From: Hormiphora californensis
Taxonomy: Eukaryota; Ctenophora; Tentaculata; Cydippida; Pleurobrachiidae
Reading direction: 5' to 3'
Length of the DNA stretch: 64,000 nucleotides
NCBI GenBank assembly: GCA_020137815.1
Contig: CM035351.1
Location: 4,547,078 to 4,611,077, forward strand
A program made the translations under genes and the position numbers. Shown piece after piece: positions 1 to 10,574 of this stretch. Each line of letters begins with the position of its first letter. Position 1 is the stretch's first letter. Below the pieces are notes generated by a model. It made no database searches and was not told the DNA's origin. It saw only the letters and a list, made by a program, of their open reading frames with translations.

Positions 1-249
1 TCACACCAAAATATCTTATGAATTGTATTAGCGATCGAAGACTAGAGTGTGATTTATATTGTTAACTATTCTGGTTATACATTTATAAATGAATTTGTTG
101 ACACGTCTCGTCTAAGTTTCAGCTTACTATACGCCAGGAACCGACCGACAAAAGTAAACAACCAATCAGAACTCGTTATTTAGGTCACGTGACTGGTTAT
201 TAGCCAATCAGGGACCAGTAAAATTTCCTTATTCGGTCGGTTCCTGCTA
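1..249. repeat. Repeat-rich left edge with a small hairpin element (132-247)
   Basis: No gene is visible. Positions 135-148 (CAGGAACCGACCGA) and 233-246 (TCGGTCGGTTCCTG) are a perfect 14-bp inverted pair about 110 bp apart, a small MITE-like hairpin. The right arm directly abuts a pogo/Tigger-like terminal repeat at 250. TA dinucleotides lie just outside both ends, but the ends are not perfectly symmetrical, so I do not claim a superfamily. Confidence 0.5.
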
Positions 250-380
250 CAGTCGGACCCCGATTTACCGGGATCCTCGGGGGAAGCCATTTTGCCCGGT
301 AAATCGGGGTGCCCGGTAAATCGGGGTGCCCAGTATATCGGGGTAGAGCATATAATTTGACCCAAAAATCCTACTTTTGC
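250..380. mobile_element. pogo/Tigger-like element fragment
   Basis: Starts with CAGTCGGACCCCGATTTA directly after TA, the same terminal sequence as the complete short elements at 35159-35298 and 46328-46498. The interior repeats variants of 'cccggtaaatcggggt', and no right terminal repeat is found. A related block lies at about 2790-2930. The family terminus CAGTCGG with TA target duplication is typical of pogo/Tigger elements of the Tc1/mariner superfamily. Confidence 0.5.
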
Positions 381-499
381 TTTGTCCAAAATTCTATACC
401 AAGACACCTCTAACTGTATATTATATAGTTATTGATGACAATATGCTCATTAGAAATAGAAAATTCAAAAATTCAAAAAAAATTGTAAAAACTTTTTCT

Positions 500-729
500 A
501 AGGTGTTTCGAATCGGTACATGTCCTGCCGCTAATTAGACGGTTCGAAACGAACCGATACGTGCACGCAATACCATGCCGAATCGGGGTACTTTAACTTT
601 AAGCGGGGTGAGGAAGTATCAAAGTTTCAAAATAACTTTTTCTCTGAAAATTTACGAGGAGCATCGATCGAAGCATTGAATTGACAATGATTCTGTAAAA
701 TTTTGCAAAAAAAAGTTTTTCTAAGGTAT
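500..729. repeat. Dispersed repeat interrupted by the LINE insertion
   Basis: This block, with the paired motifs gtttcgaatcggt and acggttcgaaacgaaccgat, recurs in pieces at 2691-2760 and 3040-3190. The sequence 'ctaaggtata' at its right edge is followed by LINE sequence here but by 'ccagcc' in the copy at about 3033, which marks the LINE insertion point. Confidence 0.5.
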
Positions 730-2247
730 ACCATTATCAACAAATCCCTTCTACGATCTACTGTTCCAGATATTATGCAGAAAGCATTGGTGATGCCAAC
801 GATAAAGAACCCCAATGGGGACACTGATTTATTTTCGAACTACAGGCCGGTTTCTAACATATCGTTTGTATCGAAGGTACTGGAGAAAGTTGTGCTCAGT
901 CAGTTAAACTCATACCTATGGATGAACGACCTACTCAATGCAGACCAATCTGGGTATAGGGCGGGGCATAGTTGTGAAACACTGCTTGCTGGAATGTTTG
1001 ATGACCTGTTGAAGGATTTGGATTCTGGCAAAGTATCGGCCCTTCTGCTGCTTGACATGAGTGCGGCTTTCGATACTGTGGATCATTCGAAGCTGATTGG
1101 AATTTTGGAGGCAAGGTTTGGGGTAAGAGGATCTGCGCTTGAATGGTTTAGAAGCTACCTTAGCAAAAGGACTTTTAAAGTGAATGTTCGTGGGGAACTC
1201 TCGGCGGCGATTGCACTAATCTGTGGAGTCCCACAGGGGTCCCTTCTTGGACCTGTTTTATTCTTGCTGTACATTGAGGAACTTCAGGATATTGTTCGTC
1301 CCTATGGCCTAAAGATCAAACTGTATGCAGATGACTCTCAGATATACTTTGGACTGGTTCCGAGTGATGCAGAGGGGTGGAGTTCCAGTAAAAAGACCCT
1401 AGAGGATTGTCTCAAGAATGTCAAAACATGGATGGTTAGTCATGGACTTAAGTGTAATGAGGACAAGACGGAGTTTCTACTGTTGGGAAAGACAAGCTCC
1501 TTGGAAAAGATGGCATTTGATCCAGAGATCCAGTTTGGAGGTTCGGTGGTCAGGCCTATGGAATGTAAGGGGACGACAGGAAAGACCCTTGGTGTTCTCA
1601 TGGACCATCAGTTGACTCTTGAGAGACAGATATTCAATGTAAAGAAGCAGTGTGGCCTTATGCTCAAGAACTTGTGGCAGGTCAACAAGTGTCTTGACAA
1701 AGATACCAAGATTATGTTGGTCAAGCAACTGGTCATTTCCCGGATTGATTACTGCAACATCCTTTACTATGGACTACCTAAGAGGATATTGAGGTATCTT
1801 CAGAAGACCCTGAATTCTTGTGTGCGTTTCATTTTCAATCTAAAGGGACATCAGGATGACTACACAGAATACTACAAGGAGGCACACATTCTACCTATTG
1901 AGCAGAGGCTGACTTTCAAGGCATGTCTTTTGGCGTACAAGATTGTACGAGGCACTGCACCCAAGTATCTGATGGACCTGGTCCCTCGTGATGACAATCC
2001 TGAACCTGTAAAACCTACCCGATCTACCTCAGTTCCAGATTTCTTCAGGTTGAAATATCCAAAGCTCTCAAGTGTAAATGCGAATTCTAAGTTAAGAAGG
2101 AGGAGGATCTCTGTATTCCTGCCGGAAGTGTGGAACTCCCTGCCATTGGAGTTAAGGTCTGTTCACCCTGTTGAACTCTTCAAGACAAGGCTTAAGACCC
2201 GGCTATTTAAGGAAGCTTTCGTTGATCCAGAGAGCAGTAGCACCTGA
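703..2247 (+). pseudogene. Reverse transcriptase ORF fragment (CR1/L2-like LINE)
   Basis: The open frame (514 residues as read from 703) carries the RT core: NYRPVSN, the catalytic LDMSAAFDTVDH segment, GVPQGSLLGPVLF and the polymerase box YADDSQ, followed by thumb and C-terminal motifs (SRIDYCN; VWNSLPLELR). There is no RNase H domain and no upstream apurinic endonuclease, so the gene is 5' truncated. The first nine or so codons belong to the flanking repeat, and the start Met is not a real initiator. The uninterrupted frame suggests a fairly recent insertion. I see CR1/L2-type RT motifs; the exact clade needs a phylogeny. Confidence 0.8.
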
Positions 2248-2688
2248 GTCATCTCGTCTTTGGGTCACTGGTTCTGTTCTGGTCTGGGTTTAGTGTTCCC
2301 CTTAGGCAGCTTTATTCAGACAGTGTTATTCCTCATTACATTTACCGGGCTTGCAGTAATAGCTGCTGACTTTTTAATAGCTTTGAGAGCTGCTGTCTTT
2401 GAGTAGCATGAGAGCTGCTGACTTTGTAATTTAGCTTATTCAGTGTGAGAGCATTTTTATGCCTATCTAAGTTGGTTTGTATTTTATGAGGCCCGTATTT
2501 TCATCAATAAAAGTCTATCTATGGTGTGTTTAAATCCAGATTTTAATAGTGTGTGTCATAAGTAAGGAAGGTGTTATAATTTAGGTATACCGCTCTGACG
2601 CTGAGCAGTGTCAGTCGAAATTCAGTTTGCTGGCCCTGTTTTGCCTGGGCGGTATACAAAAACTTATATTATTATTATTATTATACCA
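730..2688 (+). mobile_element. 5'-truncated CR1/L2-like non-LTR retrotransposon
   Basis: A LINE copy starting inside the reverse transcriptase and ending in an ATT/TTA microsatellite tail ('aaacttatattattattattatta'-type) after 'gggcggtata', a 3' end common in L2/CR1-like elements. The element interrupts an older repeat: 'ctaaggtata' is to its left and 'ccagcc' to its right, and these are contiguous in the copy near 3033. About 440 bp of 3' untranslated sequence follows the stop, with AATAAA at about 2501. Endonuclease and N-terminal RT blocks are missing, so it is a dead-on-arrival copy although its remaining frame is open. Confidence 0.8.
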
Positions 2689-3197
2689 GCCATGTTCGAA
2701 TCGTGTTTCGAATCGGTGCATCTTATCACGTGTCCTGCTAATTAGACGGTTGCAAGTTAACCAACCGGCCAAACTTCGAAAATTTTCCAAAAAAAATCGG
2801 GGGAAAGAATTCCTCCCGGTAAATCGGGGTTCCGGCAAATCGGGGCCCGATTTACCGGGATCCTCGGGGAAGCCATTTTTCCCGGTAAATCGGGGTGCCC
2901 GGTATATCGGGGTAGAGCATATTTGACCCATAAATCCTACTTTTGTCCAAAATTATAGACCAAGACACCTCTAACTGTATAGTATACATTTATTTATGAC
3001 AATATGATCATTGCTTCTGCAAAAAAATTTCTAAGGTATACCAGCCACGTTCGAATCGTGTTTCGAATCGGTGCATCTTATCACGTGTCCTGCCGCTAAT
3101 TAGACGGTTCGAAACGAACCGATACGTGATACCATGCCGAATCTGGGCACCCTAAGGGGAAACTCTAACTGAATGAACACGCAGTAATGGCAGCCCA

Positions 3198-3600
3198 TCA
3201 ACTGGAAATCTCTAACTGATAATGGGAGCCATCACACTAGGCGCGACATGATTTGCCACATTCTGCTGGTAAAAAAGACTTTTACGCAGAGCGCTATGAC
3301 AAACACACGGACATGGTCACGCGTTCTGTCCATCATTCCTTCCAACCAATTAGAGTTTTAACGTTGATGGGACGCCATTACTGCGTGTCCATTCAGTTAG
3401 AGTTTCCCCTAAGCGGGGTAAGGAAGTATCACAATTTCAAAATTTCTTTTTCTATGAAAAATTACGGAGAGCATCGATCAAAGCATTGACAATCATCTCT
3501 ATTATAATTTGGAGATGAACGACGTGGTGGTCGTTCGTTCAGCGGTATCTAAGCGACAGGTTGGTAATGAAATTCCCCCTCTGCGCTAGCTCACGGAGGG
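3198..3600. repeat. Left copy of ~400-bp direct repeat flanking a LINE fragment
   Basis: Runs from 'catcaactggaaatctc' to 'gctagctcacggaggggt'. It matches 4672-5078 almost exactly; I saw two substitutions (gcgcgacat/gcgcgccat; aaaaagact/aaaaaggct). The outer flanks differ, and the sequence between the copies is a LINE 3' end. The arrangement is what a very long target-site duplication would look like. Confidence 0.8.
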
Positions 3601-4671
3601 GTGTGTGTGTTTGAACCTCCCGTACTTCCTCCCACTTTGCTGGTGTCTTACGGGGCCAGCTCCCGGCGAATCAAAATTCTGGCGTTCCTCCCGAGCACCC
3701 CACACAAAGAGTTGCTCAGTAGTTCCACTAGTCAGTCCTGTCCAGGGACCCTCCATGGAGGATCCCCTTCGAGGGAAAGGCTAGCTTCACATTCGGTCCG
3801 CTTTTGTTAAGTTTCAAGCCGGTTACTAATCCAGTTAGACACATAGCTGAGAGCACCAGTGTATTTCCACCAGTCTTACGTTACTGGGTTTCCCCAGAAG
3901 TAGGTATATTGCCGAGCGATGACGCGGCTTCTCTGCCCACACGTAGATGAGAAACGTCATTTCTTCTACCAGCACTTGCCATTTAAGGCCAGAATCCTGC
4001 TTCAGGACCAGAGTGGTGGCTCGGACCACCGATTGGTACTCTATGTACCTAATCGGCCCAGTTTGTAGTGCTTCTTATACGCAGTCTAGTGAAGCGGCAC
4101 TCTCCCTCAAGGGGTGCTCCATAGCCTGTCAGCCTAAGGTGGCAACCATTGGGATGCTCTTTCGAGCTCGTTTTGTACCACCCTTCTACATTTTAATGTC
4201 TGGGCGGCCCAACTCTCCGGATTATACTATCTGCCTGGGGTGGGGGGCCGGTTTTGATTAGGCAGATTCTATTTGAAGAGACCAGATTTCTTTATCAGTG
4301 CAGTTAGTTTGCCTAGGTCGATTTTCTGGTCTTTGTCGTAGATGTTTTGTTTTATGTTTTGGTATCCCAGTGTGTATCTGAGATGATCTAGATCTGGGCA
4401 TGTTATTAGGACATTCTGTTTTTGGTTGCATAGAGGGCAGTTCGGATTCTCTCTTGGATCTCTGTGTGCTAAGGAGGAGTTCAAGTTGTTTTGTCCTGAG
4501 ATTGCCAGTGTGACATTGTGATTTTATCTGTGAACCATATTTTTCGGTAGTCTTTGTCTATCTTTGTCATTACCGCAGTGGTAAATTTGTTGTAGTTTTT
4601 CTCTTTTAGCTTTGTTTCTGCCACTGTTTTGCAGTAGTCAGCCAGTTTCTGGTCTTTATCATATAGGCTGC
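3601..4671 (-). mobile_element. LINE 3' fragment (C-terminal ORF plus 3' UTR), minus strand
   Basis: On the minus strand the block begins at 4671 inside a LINE ORF, stops at 4269, and is followed by about 670 bp of non-coding sequence that ends in an ACACAC tract at 3601. Both ends coincide exactly with the edges of the ~400-bp direct repeats. The 3' part has no protein similarity I recognise, and its assignment as 3' UTR rests on position. Confidence 0.7.
4269..4669 (-). pseudogene. LINE ORF C-terminal end with zinc knuckle, frameshifted
   Basis: Reading leftwards from 4669 the frame gives LYDKDQKLADYCKTVAETKL and KIWFTDKITMSHWQSQDKT, then needs a one-base shift at about 4486 to continue as LNSSLAHRDPRENPNCPLCN and ITCPDLDHLRYTLGYQN, ending IKKSGLFK. 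The CPLC...C arrangement and the closing KKSGLF block resemble the post-RNase-H C-terminus of I/R1-type LINEs. Truncation and frameshift make it non-functional. Confidence 0.65.
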
Positions 4672-5078
4672 CATCAACTGGAAATCTCTAACTGATAATG
4701 GGAGCCATCACACTAGGCGCGCCATGATTTGCCACATTCTGCTGGTAAAAAAGGCTTTTACGCAGAGCGCTATGACAAACACACGGACATGGTCACGCGT
4801 TCTGTCCATCATTCCTTCCAACCAATTAGAGTTTTAACGTTGATGGGACGCCATTACTGCGTGTCCATTCAGTTAGAGTTTCCCCTAAGCGGGGTAAGGA
4901 AGTATCACAATTTCAAAATTTCTTTTTCTATGAAAAATTACGGAGAGCATCGATCAAAGCATTGACAATCATCTCTATTATAATTTGGAGATGAACGACG
5001 TGGTGGTCGTTCGTTCAGCGGTATCTAAGCGACAGGTTGGTAATGAAATTCCCCCTCTGCGCTAGCTCACGGAGGGGT
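4672..5078. repeat. Right copy of ~400-bp direct repeat flanking a LINE fragment
   Basis: Near-identical to 3198-3600. The copy continues into 'aataatatcgcttgtacgg', presumably the original right flank. A short internal part (about 4972-5040, 'ggagatgaacgacgtggtggtcg') recurs in diverged form at about 5872-5936, so the duplicated target is itself a dispersed repeat. Confidence 0.8.
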
Positions 5079-6370
5079 AATAATATCGCTTGTACGGCGG
5101 GAAAAAAATTCCTGTGTCCAAACTACAAAACAGAAAGTTCTAATTTTTTGAACATACCGAGGAAATTGTCTGAGCTACCATTACATACCGGAATTTTTCG
5201 ATATTTTGGCCATTAACACTGTTTTTGTTTTTGAAAAACTATGAAGATGCTGGAATTTGGCTACAAAAACCTTCAGAAATGTGCAAAATGCCATTCCAAA
5301 GGTATTAGAGGTGGATTCATTGATAACTAAGCTATAGTCGAGTCAGAAAAAATTCCACAAGATTGGAATTTTATGCCCATATAAGGAGGTATGCGACACA
5401 CCTCTGTTGTTAAACATGTGGTGTAATCGCTACCGGTCGTTACTTTCTGTAGAATTCAGGTCCTGGTTACTATACAAACTAGTACCATACGTTTTAGATA
5501 GGTTTTAGACAAGTTTTCGATAACTTTTTATGAGAAGGTCCCGTAAATTTTCATTTTTAGGTAGGCGGTATTGTCACCCCTATATGCAATAATAGGGGTG
5601 ACTTCGTAACCAAAGCGACAGGCTGCTCCTACATAAAACACTTTATATGACGAAAGCTGTGAAGCTGTTAATCACACTTTTTGAACTTCCAGTGGAAGTT
5701 TAGTTGATATTTTCGAATGAATTTCAACAATTCAGTCCCCATCGTTACCACTCCAGTTGCCATGGCAACCGTTTTTTCACATTGAAAGTGACGAAAAGAA
5801 CCACCCGGCGAAGCCGGGTGGGTTATCAAATAAACCTTTACTTGAGGCGCACCCAATGGGTGTGCTAGTCTCTATTATAAGTTGGAGATGAACGTCGAAG
5901 TGATGGTCGTTCGTTCAGCGGTATCTAAGCGACAGACTGCTCCTTCATAAAACACTTCAATGTGCCCAAAGCTGTTAAGCTGTTGCTCATACTTTTTGAA
6001 CTTCCGCTGGAAGTTTGTTAATATTTTCGAATGAATTTCAACAATTCAGTCCACATGCATAGTTACGACTCCAGTTGCCATGACAACCGTGTTGTTGACT
6101 TTAAAAGTGGCGAAAAGAACCGCCCGGCGAAGCCGGGTGGGTTATCAAAAATACATTACTTGAGGCGCACCCAATGGGTGCGCTAGTTCTTGCAAAAAAG
6201 TTATGAAATTGTTTTAAGGTATACTCGACCAAAACGCGGAGTTTTTACGTCAGCCGACCCGAAACCGGATTAAATTTGGCCACCCGCTGGTCTCAGGGCC
6301 TCCAAATATGTCAAAATATGTTTAAATTATCATTCTGGGTCATTTATACCTTTTAATTACATGTAATTAC
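5079..6370. repeat. Gene-free stretch with a ~250-bp dispersed repeat (5637-5876 and 5933-6190)
   Basis: No credible coding frame. Two diverged direct copies share 'aacttcc(a/g)(g/c)tggaagttt', 'tattttcgaatgaatttcaa', 'cggcgaagccgggtgggtta' and 'cttgaggcgcacccaatggg'. The cccggcgaagccggg part can form a short hairpin. 5380-5635 contains a 'taggggtgac' inverted motif. Nothing else is supported. Confidence 0.55.
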
Positions 6371-6657
6371 CCTTTTGACAGCAGGGTGGTGTAGTGGCTA
6401 GTACACTCGCCTCTCACGCACTAGGTCCCGGGTTCGATCCTGGTCTAGCGCATGTCGTCTAGTCCACCAAGCTATGATTGGTAGGGGCTCTCTTGAGAGA
6501 CCCGAAAGCAACACGGAGTGCGTATGTTGTGGGGTAAGCGCCCGGCTACGCTGCAGAGAAATCTGCACCGGAAGGACCCGTGGCTAAAACGCCATTGAAA
6601 GGGATATCAGCACCCCCGGCACTGGATTTATCTTAGCCGTCCTGCTTTGCTTTTTTT
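6371..6657 (+). mobile_element. tRNA-derived SINE
   Basis: The head has RNA polymerase III promoter boxes: A-box-like TGGTGTAGTGGCTAGT at about 6386 and B-box GGTTCGATCC at about 6430, then an unrelated body (agcgcccggctacgctgcag...) and a T-rich tail. The 5' and 3' ends of the tRNA-like part do not pair as an acceptor stem, so it is not a tRNA gene. Copies of TTTAATTACATGTAATTAC flank it on both sides, consistent with a ~19-bp target duplication, but a further copy of that palindromic motif just beyond 6680 means the duplication could pre-date the insertion. Confidence 0.7.
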
Positions 6658-7375
6658 ACCCTTTAATTACATGTAATTACATTTTAATTACATGTAATTT
6701 CTTCCAATTACATTTCAATTACTTCAGCACCTCGAGAGCTTTCGAACGCACCCTAGAACACCGTTCTACTCCTTCTAATTGCCGAGTTCTGTATACCCCT
6801 TATTTTCACTGTTTTTCGCGTCCTACCCCTTATAGGTTTGGCTATGGCCATTGCCACACCCCCTATACGTCGCGGGACCTCAAGACCTTTCCAACGAGCC
6901 ATAGAACACCTCTCTACTACTTCAGGGGGCTTCAAAACTTTCACTCTAAAAATATCTATGGTTATGGTTTTATGGTTGTTTTTCATCTGGTATTAAGGGC
7001 CTATCGGCTCGGCCCCGTTATTTTAGTTTTAGGGGGGATGTTTTAGGGGGGATGGGTTGAGTTTGGGTTATATTCGGGTCGGGGGGCCTTGCCAGGCCCC
7101 GAATAATCACATACCGAGCTCCAAGATTGGACGCAGACACAGATCCCCCACCATGGGGTAGGAGAGATAAAGGGAGAGGGGTTTCAACCAGGTTTCGTGG
7201 CATGTTTCAATGTTTTCATGGCGATACAGTGAGATGTAGAGGGAGGCACATTGTCCCGCTACAGCTGGCTGCCCCGTTAGTGTGTCCAGAATTGTAACTG
7301 CAATGTTTGGCTGAAGCTGGGGGGGACGGGATATTAGATGTACTGTTTGGTGAGATAACCCTCAGCCCTTATTAT
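6658..7375. other. No gene seen
   Basis: 6658-6715 is a run of TAATTACATGTAATTA palindromes. 6753-7200 gives only short frames without recognisable motifs. The 8-bp target duplication (CTTATTAT) of the following foldback element occupies 7368-7375. Confidence 0.5.
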
Positions 7376-8495
7376 GGGGGGGGGTGACACGTAACACTTT
7401 GTAACACTTTGTAACATGTGCAGAAAACTTTTTGTGCACGTTACATGTTACAAAGTGTTACAAAGTGTTACATAGTGTTACAAAGTGTTACATAGTGTTA
7501 CAAAGTGTTACATAGTGTTACAAAGTGTTACATAGTGTTACATAGTGTTACAAAGTGTTACATAGTGTTACAAAGTGTTACATAGTGTTACATAGTGTTA
7601 CAAAGAGTTACAAAGTGTTACAAAGTGTCACAAAGTGTTACATAGTGTCACAAAGTGTTACAAATTGTTACAAAGTGTTACAAATTGTTACAAAAACACA
7701 AGGATTTGTAGCGAAGCAAATTTTCAATCTTTGACCAAAAAATTGATTTTGGAAAAATTTTATTTCTTTTTCAACAGAAACGTTGTATATCATCTTATTA
7801 AGTACAAAGAATCGATTACCAATGAAAAAAGTCGATTGGGTCACAACTCACAGGTGACTCAGCACATTGGGGGCCTCTGAGAGGCACAATACTTCTAATA
7901 TCACTCTAAAAACTTTACCGTTGTCTAAAGTTCATACTTTTCTTTACCAAATGGACTATTTCAGCCCTGATTTCCACAGTCGATGACATCGGAGGCTCAA
8001 AACATCCGCAAATTAGTAAAAAAGTGTATGTTTTAACCCTAGAAATGATTTAAAACTTTTAGATGTGTTCTAGAAAGACACCAAAGTCGTTCAAATTACT
8101 TATTCACCAACCGTTGAAAATTTGCTTCGCTACAAATCCTTGTGTTTTTGTAACAATTTGTAACACTTTGTAACAATTTGTAACAATTTGTAACACTTTG
8201 TAACAATTTGTAACACTTTGTAACACTATGTAACACTTTGTAACACTATGTAACACTTTGTAACACTATGTAACACTTTGTAACACTATGTAACACTTTG
8301 TAACAATTTGTAACACTTTGTAACACTATGTAACACTTTGTAACACTATGTAACACTATGTAACACTATGTAACACTTTGTAACACTATCTAACACTTTG
8401 TAACACTATGTAACACTTTGTAACATGTGCAGAAAACTTTTTGTGCACGTTACATGTTACAAAGTGTTACAAAGTGTTACGTGTCACCCCCCCCC
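7376..8495. mobile_element. Foldback transposon with inverted 10-bp tandem arrays
   Basis: Ends are nine Gs followed by TGACACGTAACAC and the mirror image ending in nine Cs. The 8-bp duplication CTTATTAT lies at 7368-7375 and 8496-8503. Each arm has a copy of the block acatgtgcagaaaactttt, then a long array of 10-bp units (TGTTACAAAG / TGTTACATAG) in opposite orientation on the two sides, then an inverted inner block (cacaaggatttgtagcgaag, 7698-7717 and its complement at about 8126-8145). The middle (~400 bp) has no transposase, so it is non-autonomous. The architecture recalls Drosophila FB elements; 8-bp duplications fit hAT, Merlin or P families, which the terminus does not settle. Confidence 0.8.
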
Positions 8496-8503
8496 CTTAT
8501 TAT

Positions 8504-8926
8504 ACTTGGTGACGCAGTCACCCTTACAACTCGCGCGCGTAGCGCGCGAAAACGAAGCCCGCGAAGCAGAGAGGTGATGGCATCACCAATTATTATACCA
8601 TTTCCTCATCTCAATATTGTTAATACTCCCGACCTAGTCAACTCAACTCCGCCTGTATAAATTACCTCAAGGAGAACAGATGTTCCCACAATGGGTACAA
8701 GTTGAGACAGAGCCTGGTATTTACCCTGCACTGACCAGGACAAGGCCAAAAGTCCTTTCACCTATCAGGGAAGAAAGTTAAAAAAACAGTGCTTTGTAGT
8801 TTGTTTTGTTGTGGATTATAATTTCTTAGTTACAGAGGGAGTCGAGAAAGGCAATGAAATATAAAATATTAAGAAACAGTGGTGCTCCGTCATATTGGCC
8901 GCCCGGATCTTCCACAACAAGCATCA
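8504..8926. other. No gene seen
   Basis: Between the foldback element and the stop of the next minus-strand gene. Contains a 'cgcgcgcgtagcgcgcg' palindromic run at about 8531. This is presumably the 3' untranslated side of the gene ending at 8927. Confidence 0.4.
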
Positions 8927-10574
8927 TCATTTTGAACCGACCTGCTTCCTCAAGAATTCCTCTGAACCTTCCCCGACTAAGAGGGTGAGAATATGAACCA
9001 GACTACTATGGATGTCACTGATGGACCTCCTCACTGCCTCCAGCTTGTTACTCCAATGCATCTGTGGGATGTATGGGATCAAATGGCCACAATCAAATGG
9101 TTCATTTTAGTCCAAGACACCGATAGTTCATGGTGGTCGACCCTGTAAATTAACACACACCTGGACAATCTGAAAGAGACGAGATGTCAAGTCACTGTCC
9201 CCAAAGACAGCTCTCTCTGCCTCCAACCCATCTTCTCTCTCATCCTCCTCCTCGTATTGGTGGAGTGAGGCCTCCCGAGCAGCTGCAGTGATACCACTCA
9301 ACAGTTGAGCAAGACACTTGAACAGGGTCATGGCGAATAACTTGTCCAGATCTGAAACAGATTTAGATGAACGTACATTCTTTTAGGTAATAGCAGATAA
9401 TTTAGCAGATAAATTAGCACAGAATAATAAAGTAAGCTGTCATTAATCCGGAAAACTGCTATTACCTCCTCTTCGTGAGAGATCCATGATGTTGTTGAGA
9501 GCTAACTGCAACACTGCCTCCCTTTTGTCAGTGATCTGACTGAGCTTCGAACACACAGCTGATGTCAAGGTAAACCTGTTGAACAGGGGTTTTACTTTTT
9601 TTGAACACACACACACACATATTGAGCAAGCTTAATTTTTAGTGCTCCAACCCTCTCTACTGATTTATTTTTTTACACTTTTAACAATGACAAAGACCTT
9701 ATCTCTTTTCAGTCTCACACCTGTAGTACTCGATATGTTGTTCTTCCCCAAACCCCATGGCCTCGTTACGAAGGCTTGTGTAGGTTTCATGATGGTTCAA
9801 TAGGGCCAAATACCTCAACGAGAATCGCACCAAACCGAGCAACTGAAACATGAAAAGGTTGACTCGCAGCTGACACTGCATGTGTGTATGATTATTTCAA
9901 GCCTCAAGGAAAAGGATAATAACTAAGCCCAACAGTTGACTATAATATGAAACATTAAGTACCTGTCTACAGTCGTGGTTGAGTGATCCATTAAGGGCAA
10001 GTTTAAGTATAGCTGGTTCGAGCTTCTCTCCTAACATAACAGGTTCAGCTGTAGCTCTCTCCAATCGAGTTAGATAGGAATTAAGTGCTCGGCACCGCAA
10101 CATCAAATAATTATACTCCAAATCACTGTCATCCTCAAAGAGGGTCTCCCAGAAAGATACAAGTTGGGATGGGGGAATGAACATGAACGATTCAGCAGAG
10201 TAGAGGCATGTGTGTAGCATGGAGGTGTGCGGAGTTAAATCTCGATCCAGTAGTGCCGTCACAAGGTTATTAGAATTGTTTTTAGTGAACGCCTTGATTA
10301 TCTTTATCGCAATCTGGCGGAGCTGTTTAATCTCCACGACATTCACAGCAGCACTGATTACTAAAACTGCTGTCTCGTCGGAAAGATCTGTTCTGGGATG
10401 GAGAAGGGAACGAAACATTGCCAGCAGTTGAGTAACACCACCATTCTCATAGGACATGGCATCGTGAAGATCTACACAGATCTTGTCACCCAGCTGGAGA
10501 TTATTGCGAAGTTTTGGCGAGTTGAAATTGATGACACATTGTTTCTCTTGAGTATGCCGGAGTTTCTTGGACAT
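8927..10574 (-). CDS. Unrecognised helical protein, five coding exons (~387 aa)
   Basis: I assembled five exons from GT-AG signals and frame: 10574-9963, 9842-9721, about 9574-9468, about 9350-9165 and about 9058-8927. Exon 1 ends SLNHDCRQ, exon 2 runs LLGLVRFSLRYLALLN to EEQHIEYY, exon 3 contains TDKREAVLQLALNN, exon 4 carries an acidic stretch (EEEDEREDG), and the protein ends EEFLRKQVGSK. It is leucine-rich and probably all-helical, with no signal peptide or membrane segment. Length and helix spacing faintly recall the meiotic protein MEI4, but I would not name it on that. TATATAA lies about 45 bases before the ATG, a possible TATA box. Frames are intact, so it is likely a real gene of unknown function. 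Confidence 0.7.

Noticed and set aside
3601-4260. Ribosomal RNA or conserved non-coding RNA between the ~400-bp repeats
   Set aside because: No rRNA core motifs recognised; its position after the LINE ORF stop fits a 3' UTR.
6379-6450. Possible tRNA gene (A and B boxes present)
   Set aside because: No 5'/3' acceptor pairing and a long non-tRNA body follows; better explained as a SINE head.
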